Below are positions 18,963-28,183 of a stretch of DNA of 44,634 bases, in pieces. Numbering within the stretch: the stretch's first letter is position 1; each line of letters begins with the position of its first letter. The translations under genes were made by a program, and so were the position numbers. This DNA is from a virus, in IMG/VR virus record IMGVR_UViG_3300030406_004104, positions 1-44,634 of that record. One strand, given 5' to 3'. The notes under the pieces are model-generated. The model saw nothing but the letters and a program-made list of their open reading frames with translations. It ran no database searches and was not told the DNA's origin.

Positions 18963-19985
18963 TTATTGATTTTGTTTTGCTATTGCGTTACCTTGTGCTA
19001 ATTGTATAGCGCCTTGTAATACTTCTGGATTTTTAACTACAAATCCACTGTATGCTAATACGCTAGATATAACTTCTGTTTCTTGTGATTTATGTAAAGT
19101 AAAATCAGTTGAACCTTCAGTTGAACTACTATATAAATCCTGTGTTCTTAACGTTAATACTACAGGAGATAAACTACTACTAGGCATAGCTACGTTACTT
19201 ATGCTTATAGTATCACCTACAGAAAAACCACTACCAGCAGCGGTAAACTCAACACCTGTTACTGTGTTACCTACTACTGTTAAATTAAACGAAGCTCCAG
19301 TTCCTGATCCGCTTGTTGTTACACCACTATCTCCAATTGTGAAACTATATACTTGACTTGTAGTTATGTTTGTAATGTTTGTACTTATAATGTTTGTTGA
19401 CTTAGTGCCTAATATAATACCACCTTCAACAAAAGGGTTTGGATCATATATATTTATACCATAAGTAGTATCTGTTGTATAACCAAATCTAGGTTCTTGC
19501 GGCATCTTTATATATTGCAGTACTAAGTTTTTTATTGTTTGTGGGTTTACAACTAATGAATTATCTGTTTGATAATATACTGGAAAGTTAACTGATGGTA
19601 CAGTTAATGGTGAAGAGTTTAAATATGGTAATCTGTTTTTATCTATTTTTTCTATCTTTGTATTACCTGATACTAAATCTAATATCTGGTATACATTTGA
19701 TGGTAATGCAAATAAGTTACCATTTAATTCAGATAAAGTATGAGTTGCGTAAAACTCATCTATTTGTTCTTGTATTTTACTAGGAATATCAGCGAAACCT
19801 TCGTTTGTACGATTAACGTTTTCAATATTTAAAAACTTATTATAATCATAAAACAATTTATCTAACATTTCTAACTGTACTTGTCTAGCAATATTATTAA
19901 ACTCATAAGGAGTTAAATAACCTCTTTGTTCTTTGTTTAGTATAGACAAGGCTGTTTTATATACTTGGTTTACGTTAATTGCCAT
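18963..19985 (-). CDS. Ring/adaptor structural protein
   Basis: 340 aa from the ATG at 19983-19985 (MAINVNQVYKTALSILNKEQRGYLTPYEFNNIARQVQLEML). An in-frame GTG at 20010-20012 would add nine residues but lies inside an inverted repeat, so the ATG is preferred. The first 100 residues are helical, in the style of short-tail ring proteins that contact the portal. The middle is beta-rich, with a Ser/Gly/Thr segment (about 205-280) that looks like a surface-exposed insertion ('SGSGTGASFNLTVVGNTVTGVEFTAAGSGFSVGD', which resembles repeats found in phage neck and fibre proteins). It follows the 253-aa protein and precedes the 369-aa adaptor. The structural role is inferred from context. Confidence 0.55.
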   Translation of the reverse strand: MAINVNQVYKTALSILNKEQRGYLTPYEFNNIARQVQLEMLDKLFYDYNKFLNIENVNRTNEGFADIPSKIQEQIDEFYATHTLSELNGNLFALPSNVYQILDLVSGNTKIEKIDKNRLPYLNSSPLTVPSVNFPVYYQTDNSLVVNPQTIKNLVLQYIKMPQEPRFGYTTDTTYGINIYDPNPFVEGGIILGTKSTNIISTNITNITTSQVYSFTIGDSGVTTSGSGTGASFNLTVVGNTVTGVEFTAAGSGFSVGDTISISNVAMPSSSLSPVVLTLRTQDLYSSSTEGSTDFTLHKSQETEVISSVLAYSGFVVKNPEVLQGAIQLAQGNAIAKQNQ

Positions 19986-20004
19986 ATTATATTTTTTATA
20001 GTAA

Positions 20005-20035
20005 GTGGTCACCTATAGAGATGACCACCTCTATA
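20005..20035 (-). promoter_or_regulatory. Interleaved 7+7-bp inverted repeats in the leader of the ring-protein gene
   Basis: Read as - strand RNA, four 7-nt blocks follow in the order a-b-a'-b': UAUAGAG (20035-20029), GUGGUCA (20028-20022), CUCUAUA (20020-20014), UGACCAC (20011-20005). Both pairs are perfect. Spacers are 0, 1 and 2 nt, so both stems probably cannot form together comfortably. Alternative hairpins, or a pair of overlapping protein-binding dyads in DNA, are likelier than a stable pseudoknot. The element lies between the stop of the 253-aa gene (20044) and the ATG at 19985. Its topology matches the element at 41816-41857. Confidence 0.6.
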
Positions 20036-20043
20036 AATGATTA

Positions 20044-20805
20044 TTATTTTAATCTTTTTTCAACTGTTTTAAAAACATCAATACCATCGTCTGTTTTAAA
20101 CCATGCAGCTAATGCTGAATATGGGTTTTCATCAAACGGTACAGTAATTAATTTTTTACCAGTTGATTGCCATTTAAATGTTCTTTGATCTTGAGATAAT
20201 TCTATAATGCCAGCTTCAACAGCTCTAATACCTGTATTTCTAACATTAATATTATCATCATTAGCAAGTTCTAAGAACAATTGTGGTTGGTTTTGAGCAA
20301 ATACTAATAAGTCACGTTTAAGTTCCTTAGAAGTCATCTTAGTAACCTCTCTACCAATCTCTGTTCTTAATATAGCTTCAGCTTGATCAACATCAATGGT
20401 TTTTGCTAAATTCATAGCATCTAATTGTAGTTCGATAATATCAAGATCAGTAGTAGCTATCTCATCAGCGTTAAACTCTTTGAATATTGAACCTCTACCT
20501 GGGTGATACAAAGATAAAAACTTTTGTAATGCAACTTTTTCTTTTTCAACAAATAGTTTACCATTTCTAAATATAATGTGGCCTAACTTTGAGTGACCTT
20601 TCATTTCATCTACAAACGGAGTTTGTTGGTTTCTTGCATATTTAATTTCTCTTTCGTATCCTTTTTCTTTATCGAAATAAAATAATCCTCTTGATTTTAT
20701 AATATAGACAGGAGGATAGCTGTCCATTTTAAGCTCATATAATCTATCTTTAACTTCCCATTGTGGTTGAGCTACCACAGGGGTTTTTTTCTTTTGTTTT
20801 TCCAT
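20044..20805 (-). CDS. Conserved-looking head-associated protein, unknown function
   Basis: 253 aa, charged, with no TM or signal. The N-terminus is basic (MEKQKKKTPVVAQPQWEVKDRLYELK). A beta-like part follows ('PPVYIIKSRGLFYFDKEKGYEREIKYARNQQTPF'), then a mainly helical half ('LDIIELQLDAMNLAKTIDVDQAEAILRTEIGREVTKMTSKELKRDLLVFAQNQPQLFLELANDDN'). It is the first gene after the capsid terminator and the first of the adaptor block. It could therefore be a head-completion, decoration or portal-associated protein. I recognise no domain. Because the strong terminator precedes it, it probably has its own promoter or depends on read-through. Confidence 0.5.
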   Translation of the reverse strand: MEKQKKKTPVVAQPQWEVKDRLYELKMDSYPPVYIIKSRGLFYFDKEKGYEREIKYARNQQTPFVDEMKGHSKLGHIIFRNGKLFVEKEKVALQKFLSLYHPGRGSIFKEFNADEIATTDLDIIELQLDAMNLAKTIDVDQAEAILRTEIGREVTKMTSKELKRDLLVFAQNQPQLFLELANDDNINVRNTGIRAVEAGIIELSQDQRTFKWQSTGKKLITVPFDENPYSALAAWFKTDDGIDVFKTVEKRLK

Positions 20806-20834
20806 GATATAATATAATAAAAATTAAAAAATAT

Positions 20835-20867
20835 AAAGAGCTAGGGTGCCGAAGCACCCAACTCTTT
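20835..20867 (-). terminator. Strong Rho-independent terminator after the capsid gene
   Basis: As - strand RNA: AAAGAG, UU, GGGUGC, loop UUCG, GCACCC, UAG, CUCUUU, then a tract with AUAUUUUUUAAUUUUU. The 6-bp G:C-rich stem capped by a UUCG tetraloop, extended by a second 6-bp stem and followed by a U tract, is a textbook intrinsic terminator. It starts 10 nt past the capsid stop codon. This should set a high capsid-transcript level apart from the tail genes downstream. Confidence 0.9.
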
Positions 20868-20877
20868 AATAAATATA

Positions 20878-22341
20878 CTACTTGAATAATACGAAATTAT
20901 TAGCAGCTTGTACAACTAAACATCTTTCTGATAAGTAGTTGATTTCCATCTTATCGATGTTTGAACTTGTAGGTCCACCTACAGATCCAGTCACCCAAGA
21001 CTTCATCTTTCTATCATCAGCTTGAGATGCTCTATATCTAACGTGTAAGAAAGGTCTTCTTACGTTAGCAGCAACTTGCTGGTCATATACACTAGAAGTA
21101 CCTGCAGGTATTAATACACCTTTAATATCTCCTAATAATCCTCTTGTTGAAGAGTCATTTAAATATTTCCAGTCAGTTTTATAGAAGTCATAACCGCCTC
21201 TTCTAAATCCTGTAAATCCAAGGTTAAGTGCCATATCTTCTGAGTTTTCAAATACTCCGAAAGCAGTACCACCTTGAGCACCAGCTGATAGGTTAGCTAA
21301 GAAGTCATCAATGAAAAGATTAGAAGCTCTATCAAGATAAAGCATGTTTTCTTCAATTGATCCTTGTTTATCTAACTCAGCAAGTAATAGATCAAACTCA
21401 TCTAATTGATCTGCAGCTGCAGAAGTCGCAGAGTCAAAGTTGTTTGTTGATACTATACCTCTTGATTCAATAGCAGCAAATAAACCTTCAGAACCACCTA
21501 GTGCATTACCAGAAGCATCAGATAATGATACGCTTGGTTTTACAGCTTCAACCATTACCATTTCTAAGTAATCGTTAAATCTTGCTCTAGTATCTCCAGA
21601 AGATTTTAAGTACCATAAGTAACCGTTTTGTCCAGCTTCACCAGCAACTTCTACCCAGCCGATTTGTGCTGTGTCAGAACCGTTGATTTCAAAGTGATCT
21701 TTGATGATCATTGGTTTGTTAGTGAAAGTTTTGAACTGAGGCTCAATAGCACCTGCCATTTTGTCAGTACCTTTTGCAAATTCAGAACCATATACAAAGA
21801 AGCTTATTGATAAATCTGATACATCATCAATGTTTGATAATGCAGCAAAGTTAGCAGCAGCATAAGGTTTTACTAAGATGTAAACATCTGTAACCTCTGT
21901 TACTACACCTTTTTGTACTGAAGCGCTGTTTGATGCGTGAGCAGCAAATTTAATTGCAACTGTAGCACCAACTCTTACTGGGCATGTAGCCGCTGTGTAA
22001 GACTCAGCCGCGCCTGAATCAGCATTAGTTAATGAGCTAACTAAAATTTTGTTAACTCCTGTGTTCATTTGTGCACCGAAAGCTAAGTGTAGTCTACCTT
22101 GTTCTGACCAAATAATTTGATCTGACTGTAAAGGCTCTTCTGCACTTAACATCGATAAAAATCCAGATATAGTTCTGTTACCATATCTGTCTACTTCCTG
22201 CTCATATAGATCAGGTAAGTATTGCTTAGTCCAGCCATCGTTTTGAATATCTAAATAGTTTGAAACTAGCGGTACTTGTTTGTACGCTGGTGAAACTATT
22301 GAACTCGCACCTGGGCCAGAAAAACTAACATTTGTAGCCAT
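20878..22341 (-). CDS. Major capsid protein
   Basis: 487 aa. It starts MATNVSFSGPGASSIVSPAYKQVPLV, followed by 'SNYLDIQNDGWTKQYLPDLYEQEVDRYGNRTISGFLSMLSAEEPLQSDQIIWSEQGRLHLAFG', a pattern I associate with HK97-fold capsid proteins of crAss-like and marine short-tailed phages. It is slightly more G+C-rich than average for the window and free of low-complexity sequence, as expected for a highly expressed conserved protein. It lies directly after a scaffold-like gene and the portal gene in transcription order, and is followed by a strong terminator. No decoration domain is evident, although residues about 95-180 may form an inserted beta domain. The start has an A/T-rich leader (AAAATTATG). Confidence 0.85.
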   Translation of the reverse strand: MATNVSFSGPGASSIVSPAYKQVPLVSNYLDIQNDGWTKQYLPDLYEQEVDRYGNRTISGFLSMLSAEEPLQSDQIIWSEQGRLHLAFGAQMNTGVNKILVSSLTNADSGAAESYTAATCPVRVGATVAIKFAAHASNSASVQKGVVTEVTDVYILVKPYAAANFAALSNIDDVSDLSISFFVYGSEFAKGTDKMAGAIEPQFKTFTNKPMIIKDHFEINGSDTAQIGWVEVAGEAGQNGYLWYLKSSGDTRARFNDYLEMVMVEAVKPSVSLSDASGNALGGSEGLFAAIESRGIVSTNNFDSATSAAADQLDEFDLLLAELDKQGSIEENMLYLDRASNLFIDDFLANLSAGAQGGTAFGVFENSEDMALNLGFTGFRRGGYDFYKTDWKYLNDSSTRGLLGDIKGVLIPAGTSSVYDQQVAANVRRPFLHVRYRASQADDRKMKSWVTGSVGGPTSSNIDKMEINYLSERCLVVQAANNFVLFK

Positions 22342-22366
22342 AATTTTCTAATTTTTAAAGTGTTTG

Positions 22367-23542
22367 TTAATAATTTTTAAGTCGCTTTGAAGCAGTAGAA
22401 CTATTATCGCCGCTTATAACTCTCACTTTTACGCCGCCAGTATCAACTATACCATCAGCTGTTTTTCTATCCATATTAATATTTTTAGACTCAGCTGTTA
22501 TAGTTTTTAAAGCATCAGCTTTACCTTGTTCATAAAAGTGCGTTGCTAAAGCGTCAGCGTTTCGTGCAGCAAATAAAGACTTGTGATAACCTTTAGCATC
22601 TCCTAATAAGTTATCCTCATTGATATATTTACTAAAAACTTTCAATACATCGTTCTGAGCTTCTTTAGTTTGTTGCACATCTTTAACGTTGTAACGATAC
22701 TTTTTGTCCCCAACTTGAAAATCAAAACCTTTGAAGTTCTCATTAAAAACTTGATCAGTCTTTTTATTAAAGTGTTGTGTTTGCTTTGCGGTTAGTTCGT
22801 TAACCTCGGCTTGCTCTTTATTATAACGGTTGAAAAAGTCAATTGCCTTTTGTTGTTCCGGCGCTAACTTAGATCCCAACTTGACATCTTTGTAATATTG
22901 CGCTTTCATGTTTTCCAAATGGTTTTTGGCTTGTGCAACAGCTTCTTTATAAGCAAGCTTTTTTCGCTTTACGTCCCTTGGTTCATCTGTCTCTTCGTCG
23001 TAGCTAAAATTATCTTCTAACATAAAATTAACTTCTTCTGAAGACAAATGAGGTTTTGTAGATTTGTAGTACTCTCTCAAGAGCGCTTCGCTGTCTACAT
23101 TTGAGTAATCCGCGTTGAGTCGAACGTAGTCCTCTAACGTTCCACCAGTCTCATTCATAAACTTTACAAGTTCTTGTATGTTTTCTGGTAGTTCCACTTC
23201 TGGAGTTTTATCTTCAATTTTTTCTTCAACCTCTTCAACTACTTCTTCAGTAGGCTCAGGTTGCTCTTCTTCCTCTGTTATTTCTTGTAACACTGGAGTT
23301 TCTTCCTGTTCTGGTTGAGTAGTTTGTTCAACTACTTCTTCAACAGGTTTATCTTCAACTTTTTCTTCAGCAACTTTTTCTTCTTGTTCATTGCCAAGTT
23401 TAGTTAAATCTACTTTGTAAGTACCGTCTTCCTGGAAGCCAGTATCTTTTTTTGGTTGTTCAGCTTTAGTTTCTTCAACTTTAGTTTCTTCAACTTTAGT
23501 TTCTTCAACTGACTGATCAACCGCTTCTTGTTTTTCTGCCAT
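22367..23542 (-). CDS. Scaffolding protein
   Basis: 391 aa. The first 130 residues are extremely acidic and disordered, with repeated 'VEETKVEETK' and 'EEVVEE' runs. They are followed by charged helices ('LAYKEAVAQAKNHLENMKAQYYKDVK', 'NRYNKEQAEVNELTAKQTQHFNKKTDQVF') and a basic C-terminal end (NSSTASKRLKNY). Highly charged helical proteins between portal and capsid genes are scaffolds: they guide capsid assembly and then leave. The basic C-terminal tail is the usual capsid-binding part. No protease gene is adjacent, so removal would be by exit rather than cleavage. It ends 25 nt before the capsid gene. Confidence 0.75.
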   Translation of the reverse strand: MAEKQEAVDQSVEETKVEETKVEETKAEQPKKDTGFQEDGTYKVDLTKLGNEQEEKVAEEKVEDKPVEEVVEQTTQPEQEETPVLQEITEEEEQPEPTEEVVEEVEEKIEDKTPEVELPENIQELVKFMNETGGTLEDYVRLNADYSNVDSEALLREYYKSTKPHLSSEEVNFMLEDNFSYDEETDEPRDVKRKKLAYKEAVAQAKNHLENMKAQYYKDVKLGSKLAPEQQKAIDFFNRYNKEQAEVNELTAKQTQHFNKKTDQVFNENFKGFDFQVGDKKYRYNVKDVQQTKEAQNDVLKVFSKYINEDNLLGDAKGYHKSLFAARNADALATHFYEQGKADALKTITAESKNINMDRKTADGIVDTGGVKVRVISGDNSSTASKRLKNY

Positions 23543-23568
23543 AATATAATATTATAAAATTAGTAAAA

Positions 23569-25986
23569 TTATCTTGGATCAAATTGTTCCAAGCCAAAAC
23601 CACCTAAATTGTCAAAGCCTTTTGACTCAAACTTTTTAGCTGGTAAGTCTTTTTTTCTTTGATCGATTAACTCAGACTGTTGACTAGCTTGTATTCTAGT
23701 ACGCTCGTCTTTACGATCTTCTTTGTATTTCTCTTTATCTTTAATCACTTGTCTTTCGCTATCTTTAAGCTTCATATTAAAATCAAATTCTGTTTCCATT
23801 AATTGCATTTTAATTTGAGCTTCTCTTTCCATTTTTTTAATATCAAACTCTAACTGAGCTTGGTTAACACTAATCTTACTTTCAGCTAGTGCTTGTTCTT
23901 TTTGCATTTCAGCTTGCGCAGCCGCTTGTGCAGCTTGAGCGTTAGAGTCTGATTGAGCTTTTATATTTTCTTGTTGTATAGCTCTATCTCTATCTTGTTT
24001 TTTCTTTTGTCTTACTTTTAATAACTGATTAGCAAGTTTTAAATTTTTAACCTCTCTAATATCAATAGCATCTTGCAGACCAATTTGTTGTTGCTGCATT
24101 GCCATTTGTATATTGTTTTCTAATCTTTGTTTTTCTTCTTCATCAGGCGCTAACTCTAAGAATATACCAAAATCATGTAAGTGTAATTCCTTAACTTGGT
24201 TTAATGTACCTACGTTGAATCTACCTAATGATAATATAAATTGATTTTTAGTGTTAGAATATTCTAATACATCTGATATTCTTAATGATACTGCTTCAGC
24301 TGTTTTTAAAGCTAGATAAACACCTGCTTGTAATACGTGTCTTGTAGCTGTATTACTATTAGCTGCGGCTAGTTTCTGTAAACCAACTAGTGATTTTTGA
24401 TCTGGCATACTACCATCTCTAGCTTCGTTTAATCCGGTTACATCTCTTATCATTTGTAAATAGTAGTTGTATGATTGTATTAAACTAGATATTTTACCTT
24501 GACCTCCACTTGATCTTAATTCTTGTATAGGCATTTTACCTTGATTAAAATCACCATCTTGTGTCATTGATCTACCAATAACACTACCAGTTTGGAAATA
24601 CATGTTTAATGCTTCTTGTGGATTATAGTTTGTGCCATTACCTAAATCTATTTCAGCTAAACCATCTGCATCAAGATAAACACCGTCTGGTACTACTCTT
24701 GACATTACTTGTTGTAGTTTTAAATGTGTTAACTGTATCATGTCAGCAAAAGTAATCATACGAGCTACTAAAGACTCTGGTCTACCTTTATACATACGTG
24801 GAGCAACTATATTATAACTCATAGCTACTTTAGTAATATCTGACTTAGGTCTTGTCATGTTTTCACACATTTTCCACTCTAGCAAAGTATCATAACCTAC
24901 AATTTTTGTACCGCTGTATAATACTTCTATTGCTCTTGAAACTCTTTGAAATCTAGCTCTTTGATCTTTTGGCGGATTAAATGTGTCATCTTTTTTAAGT
25001 GCTTTATCACCACCGCTACTAGTTTGTTTTACTTTATAAACTTGATGATGAAAAGTTTTATATTCAAAATGTAAAACGTTTACGTATCCTTTTTCGTTAC
25101 TGTCTTGTGGGTAATATATATATCTATCATACGTAGCACTTTCATATCTCTTTTCAATTTCTTCTAACTCTTCAGTAGTTAAGTTAGGAAATTGTTTAGC
25201 TAAATCTTTTATCTGTACTCTTTTAACTTCACCAACATAATATAAATCATCAAAATATGGAGACTCACTATAAGAATAAACTAAGTTAGTAGGATCTATA
25301 TATTCTAATTTTATACCTTCTGCAGTATTAAAACTGTTTTTACAAGCAGCAATACCTAAAACAGTTAAATCATAATCTAATCTTTTCTTAATTAAATTAT
25401 ACTTATTTAAACGCATTACATTGTTTATAGCTTCTTCTTCAGCTATTTCAATTGATTGCTTGTAATCGAGCTGCATGTGAACCGCAAGCTCTTCGTCATT
25501 TTCTGGTAATTTTTCAGGATCGTTGTTAAAAGTATTTATAGCTGTTTCATCAACAACTGTTTGTTTAAAACTTTTAAACCTCATATCCTCTAGCATAGCT
25601 TCTATATACTCTGTTCTCTCTTGTGCTGCTAATGGATCAATTGAAAAAGCTTTAATATCGTACAACCTATCGTTTATACCATTAACTACTATATCTACAA
25701 ATTTAGGTATAATAGGTACTGGTTTCCAGTCTAAGTTTAAATAGCTTAAGTCACCATTAATTGATAACTCATCTTTATATTTTTGTATTGATTGTTCTCC
25801 TCTTGCGTATAATCTAAGTTCATGATTACGCATTTGCATATCATAATATCTATCGCTACCGCTGTCGCGTTTAAACCACTCGGCTTCTATGGCTCTTGCA
25901 ACTTGCAAACCATATTCTTTACTAGACTTCTCAGCGTCAGGCACTGCCTGGCTTGGAAATGTAGACTTTTTTTGCGTTTTAATCAT
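23569..25986 (-). CDS. Portal protein
   Basis: 805 aa. The N-terminal half contains 'NHELRLYARGEQSIQKYKDELSIN... LNLDWKPVPIIPKFVDIVVNGINDRLYDIKAFSIDP', a pattern typical of portal wings, followed by 'EYIDPTNLVYSYSESPYFDDLYYVGEVKRV'. Residues about 560-760 are helical and Gln/Lys-rich ('QQQQIGLQDAIDIREVKNLKLANQLLKVRQKKKQDRD..'), fitting the stem, crown and barrel of long portals. It overlaps the terminase gene by 8 nt upstream and is followed by the scaffold gene, the usual order. The length is within the 700-830 aa range of portals from this phage type. Assignment is by motif style and synteny. Confidence 0.8.
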   Translation of the reverse strand: MIKTQKKSTFPSQAVPDAEKSSKEYGLQVARAIEAEWFKRDSGSDRYYDMQMRNHELRLYARGEQSIQKYKDELSINGDLSYLNLDWKPVPIIPKFVDIVVNGINDRLYDIKAFSIDPLAAQERTEYIEAMLEDMRFKSFKQTVVDETAINTFNNDPEKLPENDEELAVHMQLDYKQSIEIAEEEAINNVMRLNKYNLIKKRLDYDLTVLGIAACKNSFNTAEGIKLEYIDPTNLVYSYSESPYFDDLYYVGEVKRVQIKDLAKQFPNLTTEELEEIEKRYESATYDRYIYYPQDSNEKGYVNVLHFEYKTFHHQVYKVKQTSSGGDKALKKDDTFNPPKDQRARFQRVSRAIEVLYSGTKIVGYDTLLEWKMCENMTRPKSDITKVAMSYNIVAPRMYKGRPESLVARMITFADMIQLTHLKLQQVMSRVVPDGVYLDADGLAEIDLGNGTNYNPQEALNMYFQTGSVIGRSMTQDGDFNQGKMPIQELRSSGGQGKISSLIQSYNYYLQMIRDVTGLNEARDGSMPDQKSLVGLQKLAAANSNTATRHVLQAGVYLALKTAEAVSLRISDVLEYSNTKNQFILSLGRFNVGTLNQVKELHLHDFGIFLELAPDEEEKQRLENNIQMAMQQQQIGLQDAIDIREVKNLKLANQLLKVRQKKKQDRDRAIQQENIKAQSDSNAQAAQAAAQAEMQKEQALAESKISVNQAQLEFDIKKMEREAQIKMQLMETEFDFNMKLKDSERQVIKDKEKYKEDRKDERTRIQASQQSELIDQRKKDLPAKKFESKGFDNLGGFGLEQFDPR

Positions 25987-28183
25987 TAGTTATTATTTTT
26001 GATAACATACCTTTATTGTCGTATTTAGTAAAACCAAACTCTACTTTGGCTTGAGTTCTTGCTGGTTTAGGGTGATATAAGTTTTTATTACAAGCCATTA
26101 TAGCAAGACCTGAGCTAATAGTAGCATCAAACCTTGTTCTATTATTTATGTCAAACTTTGACCAATCGTTTAATGTTGTATTAAAATTTATATTACCGTA
26201 ATCACCATTTTCTTTTAAACCTACATGTTGCTGTATATAACTTTCAATTGCAGCAGCATGAGCTTGTTTAATATCTTCGCTTGAGTTTGGTATACCGCCA
26301 ACTTCTTTTTCAGCTGTTGATAATTTATTCCATAATTTATCTGGTCTGTTCATTGAGTAACCTCTGTAACCTCTACGTTTTAAATAATATAAAAGTCTAG
26401 GTTTATTGTTTTCTGCTAATAATGGCATACCATAAAATACTAATGCCATCAATACATCTTCAAAAAACATTTCAGCTGTAGCTGGTCTAGCTACATATTC
26501 AAGAAAAAAAGTATTAGGTGGAGCGTCTTCCATGCTAAACTTAGTTAAACCGTGTAAAGCACCTTTTGATCCTTGATTATCTACAGTTCCTGATATATCA
26601 TAACTATCACAACCAAAAGCTCCTATGTGTTCGTTGCCTGGATATTTAGTACCATTTTTTATAAAATAACTGTTTTGTAATTCAAGCGGAGGTACCCAAG
26701 CTATATTAAATCTACCTGTTTTGTCTGGATAAAATTTTACTTTAGTATCTTTTATACCATCTTCCCAAACAAAACTACCTTGTATAGGTTTAGGATTTAT
26801 TTCATTATAATCTATTTGCTCGTATATCTTTACTAAATTAAATATACTATTTTTAGTTTCATCTCTGAAAGCATGTTCTTCAGTTCTTGGAAACTGTCTA
26901 TAAAATTCATTTAAAGCATCTTGATCATTTTTTAAACCATCTGCTTCGTTTTGCCAATGCGCTATAACACCTATATCTATTATATCGCCATAAGGTCCTT
27001 CAACCTCTGTGTCTGGCGTTTCCAATACAGGTAATCCAAAAGAATCAATGAATCCTTCGTAGTTCCATTCCATAGGTATGAACAAACTATATAGTCCCGA
27101 GCTAGTCTGTCCGTTGCGGTTTCTTTTTGTGACGTCTGAGTCATAGTATAATTTTTTAAATTCATTACCGCCTTTATCTAATGAGTTGCTTGTTGAACCC
27201 ATCATACACTTACCAATAATTCTACTACCTAATCTTAATGTTGTTTTCGTGACACGCCAGTTGTTGAGGATGTTGTTCGGCCGCTCCCACTTCCCCGACT
27301 CATCATGGACGAGGAGTTTAAGCTTCTCTCCATCGTAGGAGTTGTCACCTGTATTCTTCCAGTCGATGGTGGTGTCCAGTCCTGTGAGCTCCTCGGGCCT
27401 CTCACTCGTACTCGTGATTTTACGTCTAGTAAGTCTGGATGCGGGTACACGATAGGCCAGTTCGGTTTTTGGTCGATCCATACCATCTTGTATCGGTTTG
27501 AAAAAGAACGGATAGTTAACGGATATTGGAACGACTTTATCAGTAAACATCTTTTTTGCATCTGGCCCAGACTTGGATAATATTCCAAACCTAGCATCGC
27601 TTGATATGGTTGCCATATTAACAGTTTCCCCTGATGCCATAAAGGAGAACCCAGATCTTCTATTTTTAAGATAGCACATTCCGTAACATCTGGTATCCGC
27701 TTTACAAGCTTCCCAGAAAATGTAGAATAATCTATTTGCTTCCCTAAAGTCTGGGTGCCCGACATCAATCTTACTCCACTGCAAGTAGACATAGTGAGTG
27801 CCAGTAATGTAAGTAGGCTTATCTTTGTTATAAAACCAAAAGCCTTCTTCACGTTTTTTAAATTCATCATCAATATAATCTTCGTATTTATCTTTAAAAC
27901 TTTTAGGATATTCTCTCCAATCAAATATCGTGTTTATTCTTTTCAGCTGATCTGGTATAGGTGTTACTTCCCACTTATTATTCTTAAATTTGTGTACTTG
28001 TTTAGGTTGTTTAGGTAAAGCTATTTTTAAATTTTGTATTTCATATATCTCACCTATCATACCTGTTTTAGATATAACTACAACATCATGTTCTTTGTTA
28101 TATCCATATTTCCACTTTTTAGACTTGTTTAAACGTTTGATCGTATTAATTTTAATAGGATCTATTACTTCATATAATCCCAT
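25979..28183 (-). CDS. terL: Terminase large subunit (packaging ATPase/nuclease)
   Basis: 734 aa. The ATPase part shows a deviant Walker A 'N174-RRSGFS-180' (no invariant Lys in the GK[ST] position, as in many terminases with an N-terminally shifted Arg/Lys) and Walker B 'KLLVHD294-E295-SGKW'. The C-terminal nuclease begins at 'HIGAFGCD526SYDISG', giving the first RNase H-type catalytic Asp. Together these motors cut concatemeric DNA and pump it through the portal. The gene starts at an ATG overlapping the stop of the preceding small gene (TAATG) and overlaps portal by 8 nt. The stretch coding the ATPase core (about 27241-27480) is about 52% G+C, while flanking parts of the same gene are 30-33%. 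Confidence 0.88.
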   Translation of the reverse strand: MGLYEVIDPIKINTIKRLNKSKKWKYGYNKEHDVVVISKTGMIGEIYEIQNLKIALPKQPKQVHKFKNNKWEVTPIPDQLKRINTIFDWREYPKSFKDKYEDYIDDEFKKREEGFWFYNKDKPTYITGTHYVYLQWSKIDVGHPDFREANRLFYIFWEACKADTRCYGMCYLKNRRSGFSFMASGETVNMATISSDARFGILSKSGPDAKKMFTDKVVPISVNYPFFFKPIQDGMDRPKTELAYRVPASRLTRRKITSTSERPEELTGLDTTIDWKNTGDNSYDGEKLKLLVHDESGKWERPNNILNNWRVTKTTLRLGSRIIGKCMMGSTSNSLDKGGNEFKKLYYDSDVTKRNRNGQTSSGLYSLFIPMEWNYEGFIDSFGLPVLETPDTEVEGPYGDIIDIGVIAHWQNEADGLKNDQDALNEFYRQFPRTEEHAFRDETKNSIFNLVKIYEQIDYNEINPKPIQGSFVWEDGIKDTKVKFYPDKTGRFNIAWVPPLELQNSYFIKNGTKYPGNEHIGAFGCDSYDISGTVDNQGSKGALHGLTKFSMEDAPPNTFFLEYVARPATAEMFFEDVLMALVFYGMPLLAENNKPRLLYYLKRRGYRGYSMNRPDKLWNKLSTAEKEVGGIPNSSEDIKQAHAAAIESYIQQHVGLKENGDYGNINFNTTLNDWSKFDINNRTRFDATISSGLAIMACNKNLYHPKPARTQAKVEFGFTKYDNKGMLSKIITND

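Noticed and set aside
19986-20012. GTG start at 20012 for the ring protein, giving nine extra residues
   Set aside because: The GTG is inside the inverted repeat and the downstream ATG has a typical A/T-rich leader.
27235-27924. A 229-codon frame on the - strand inside terL in another phase
   Set aside because: It is a by-product of the GC-rich patch. The terL frame carries the Walker motifs and is uninterrupted.
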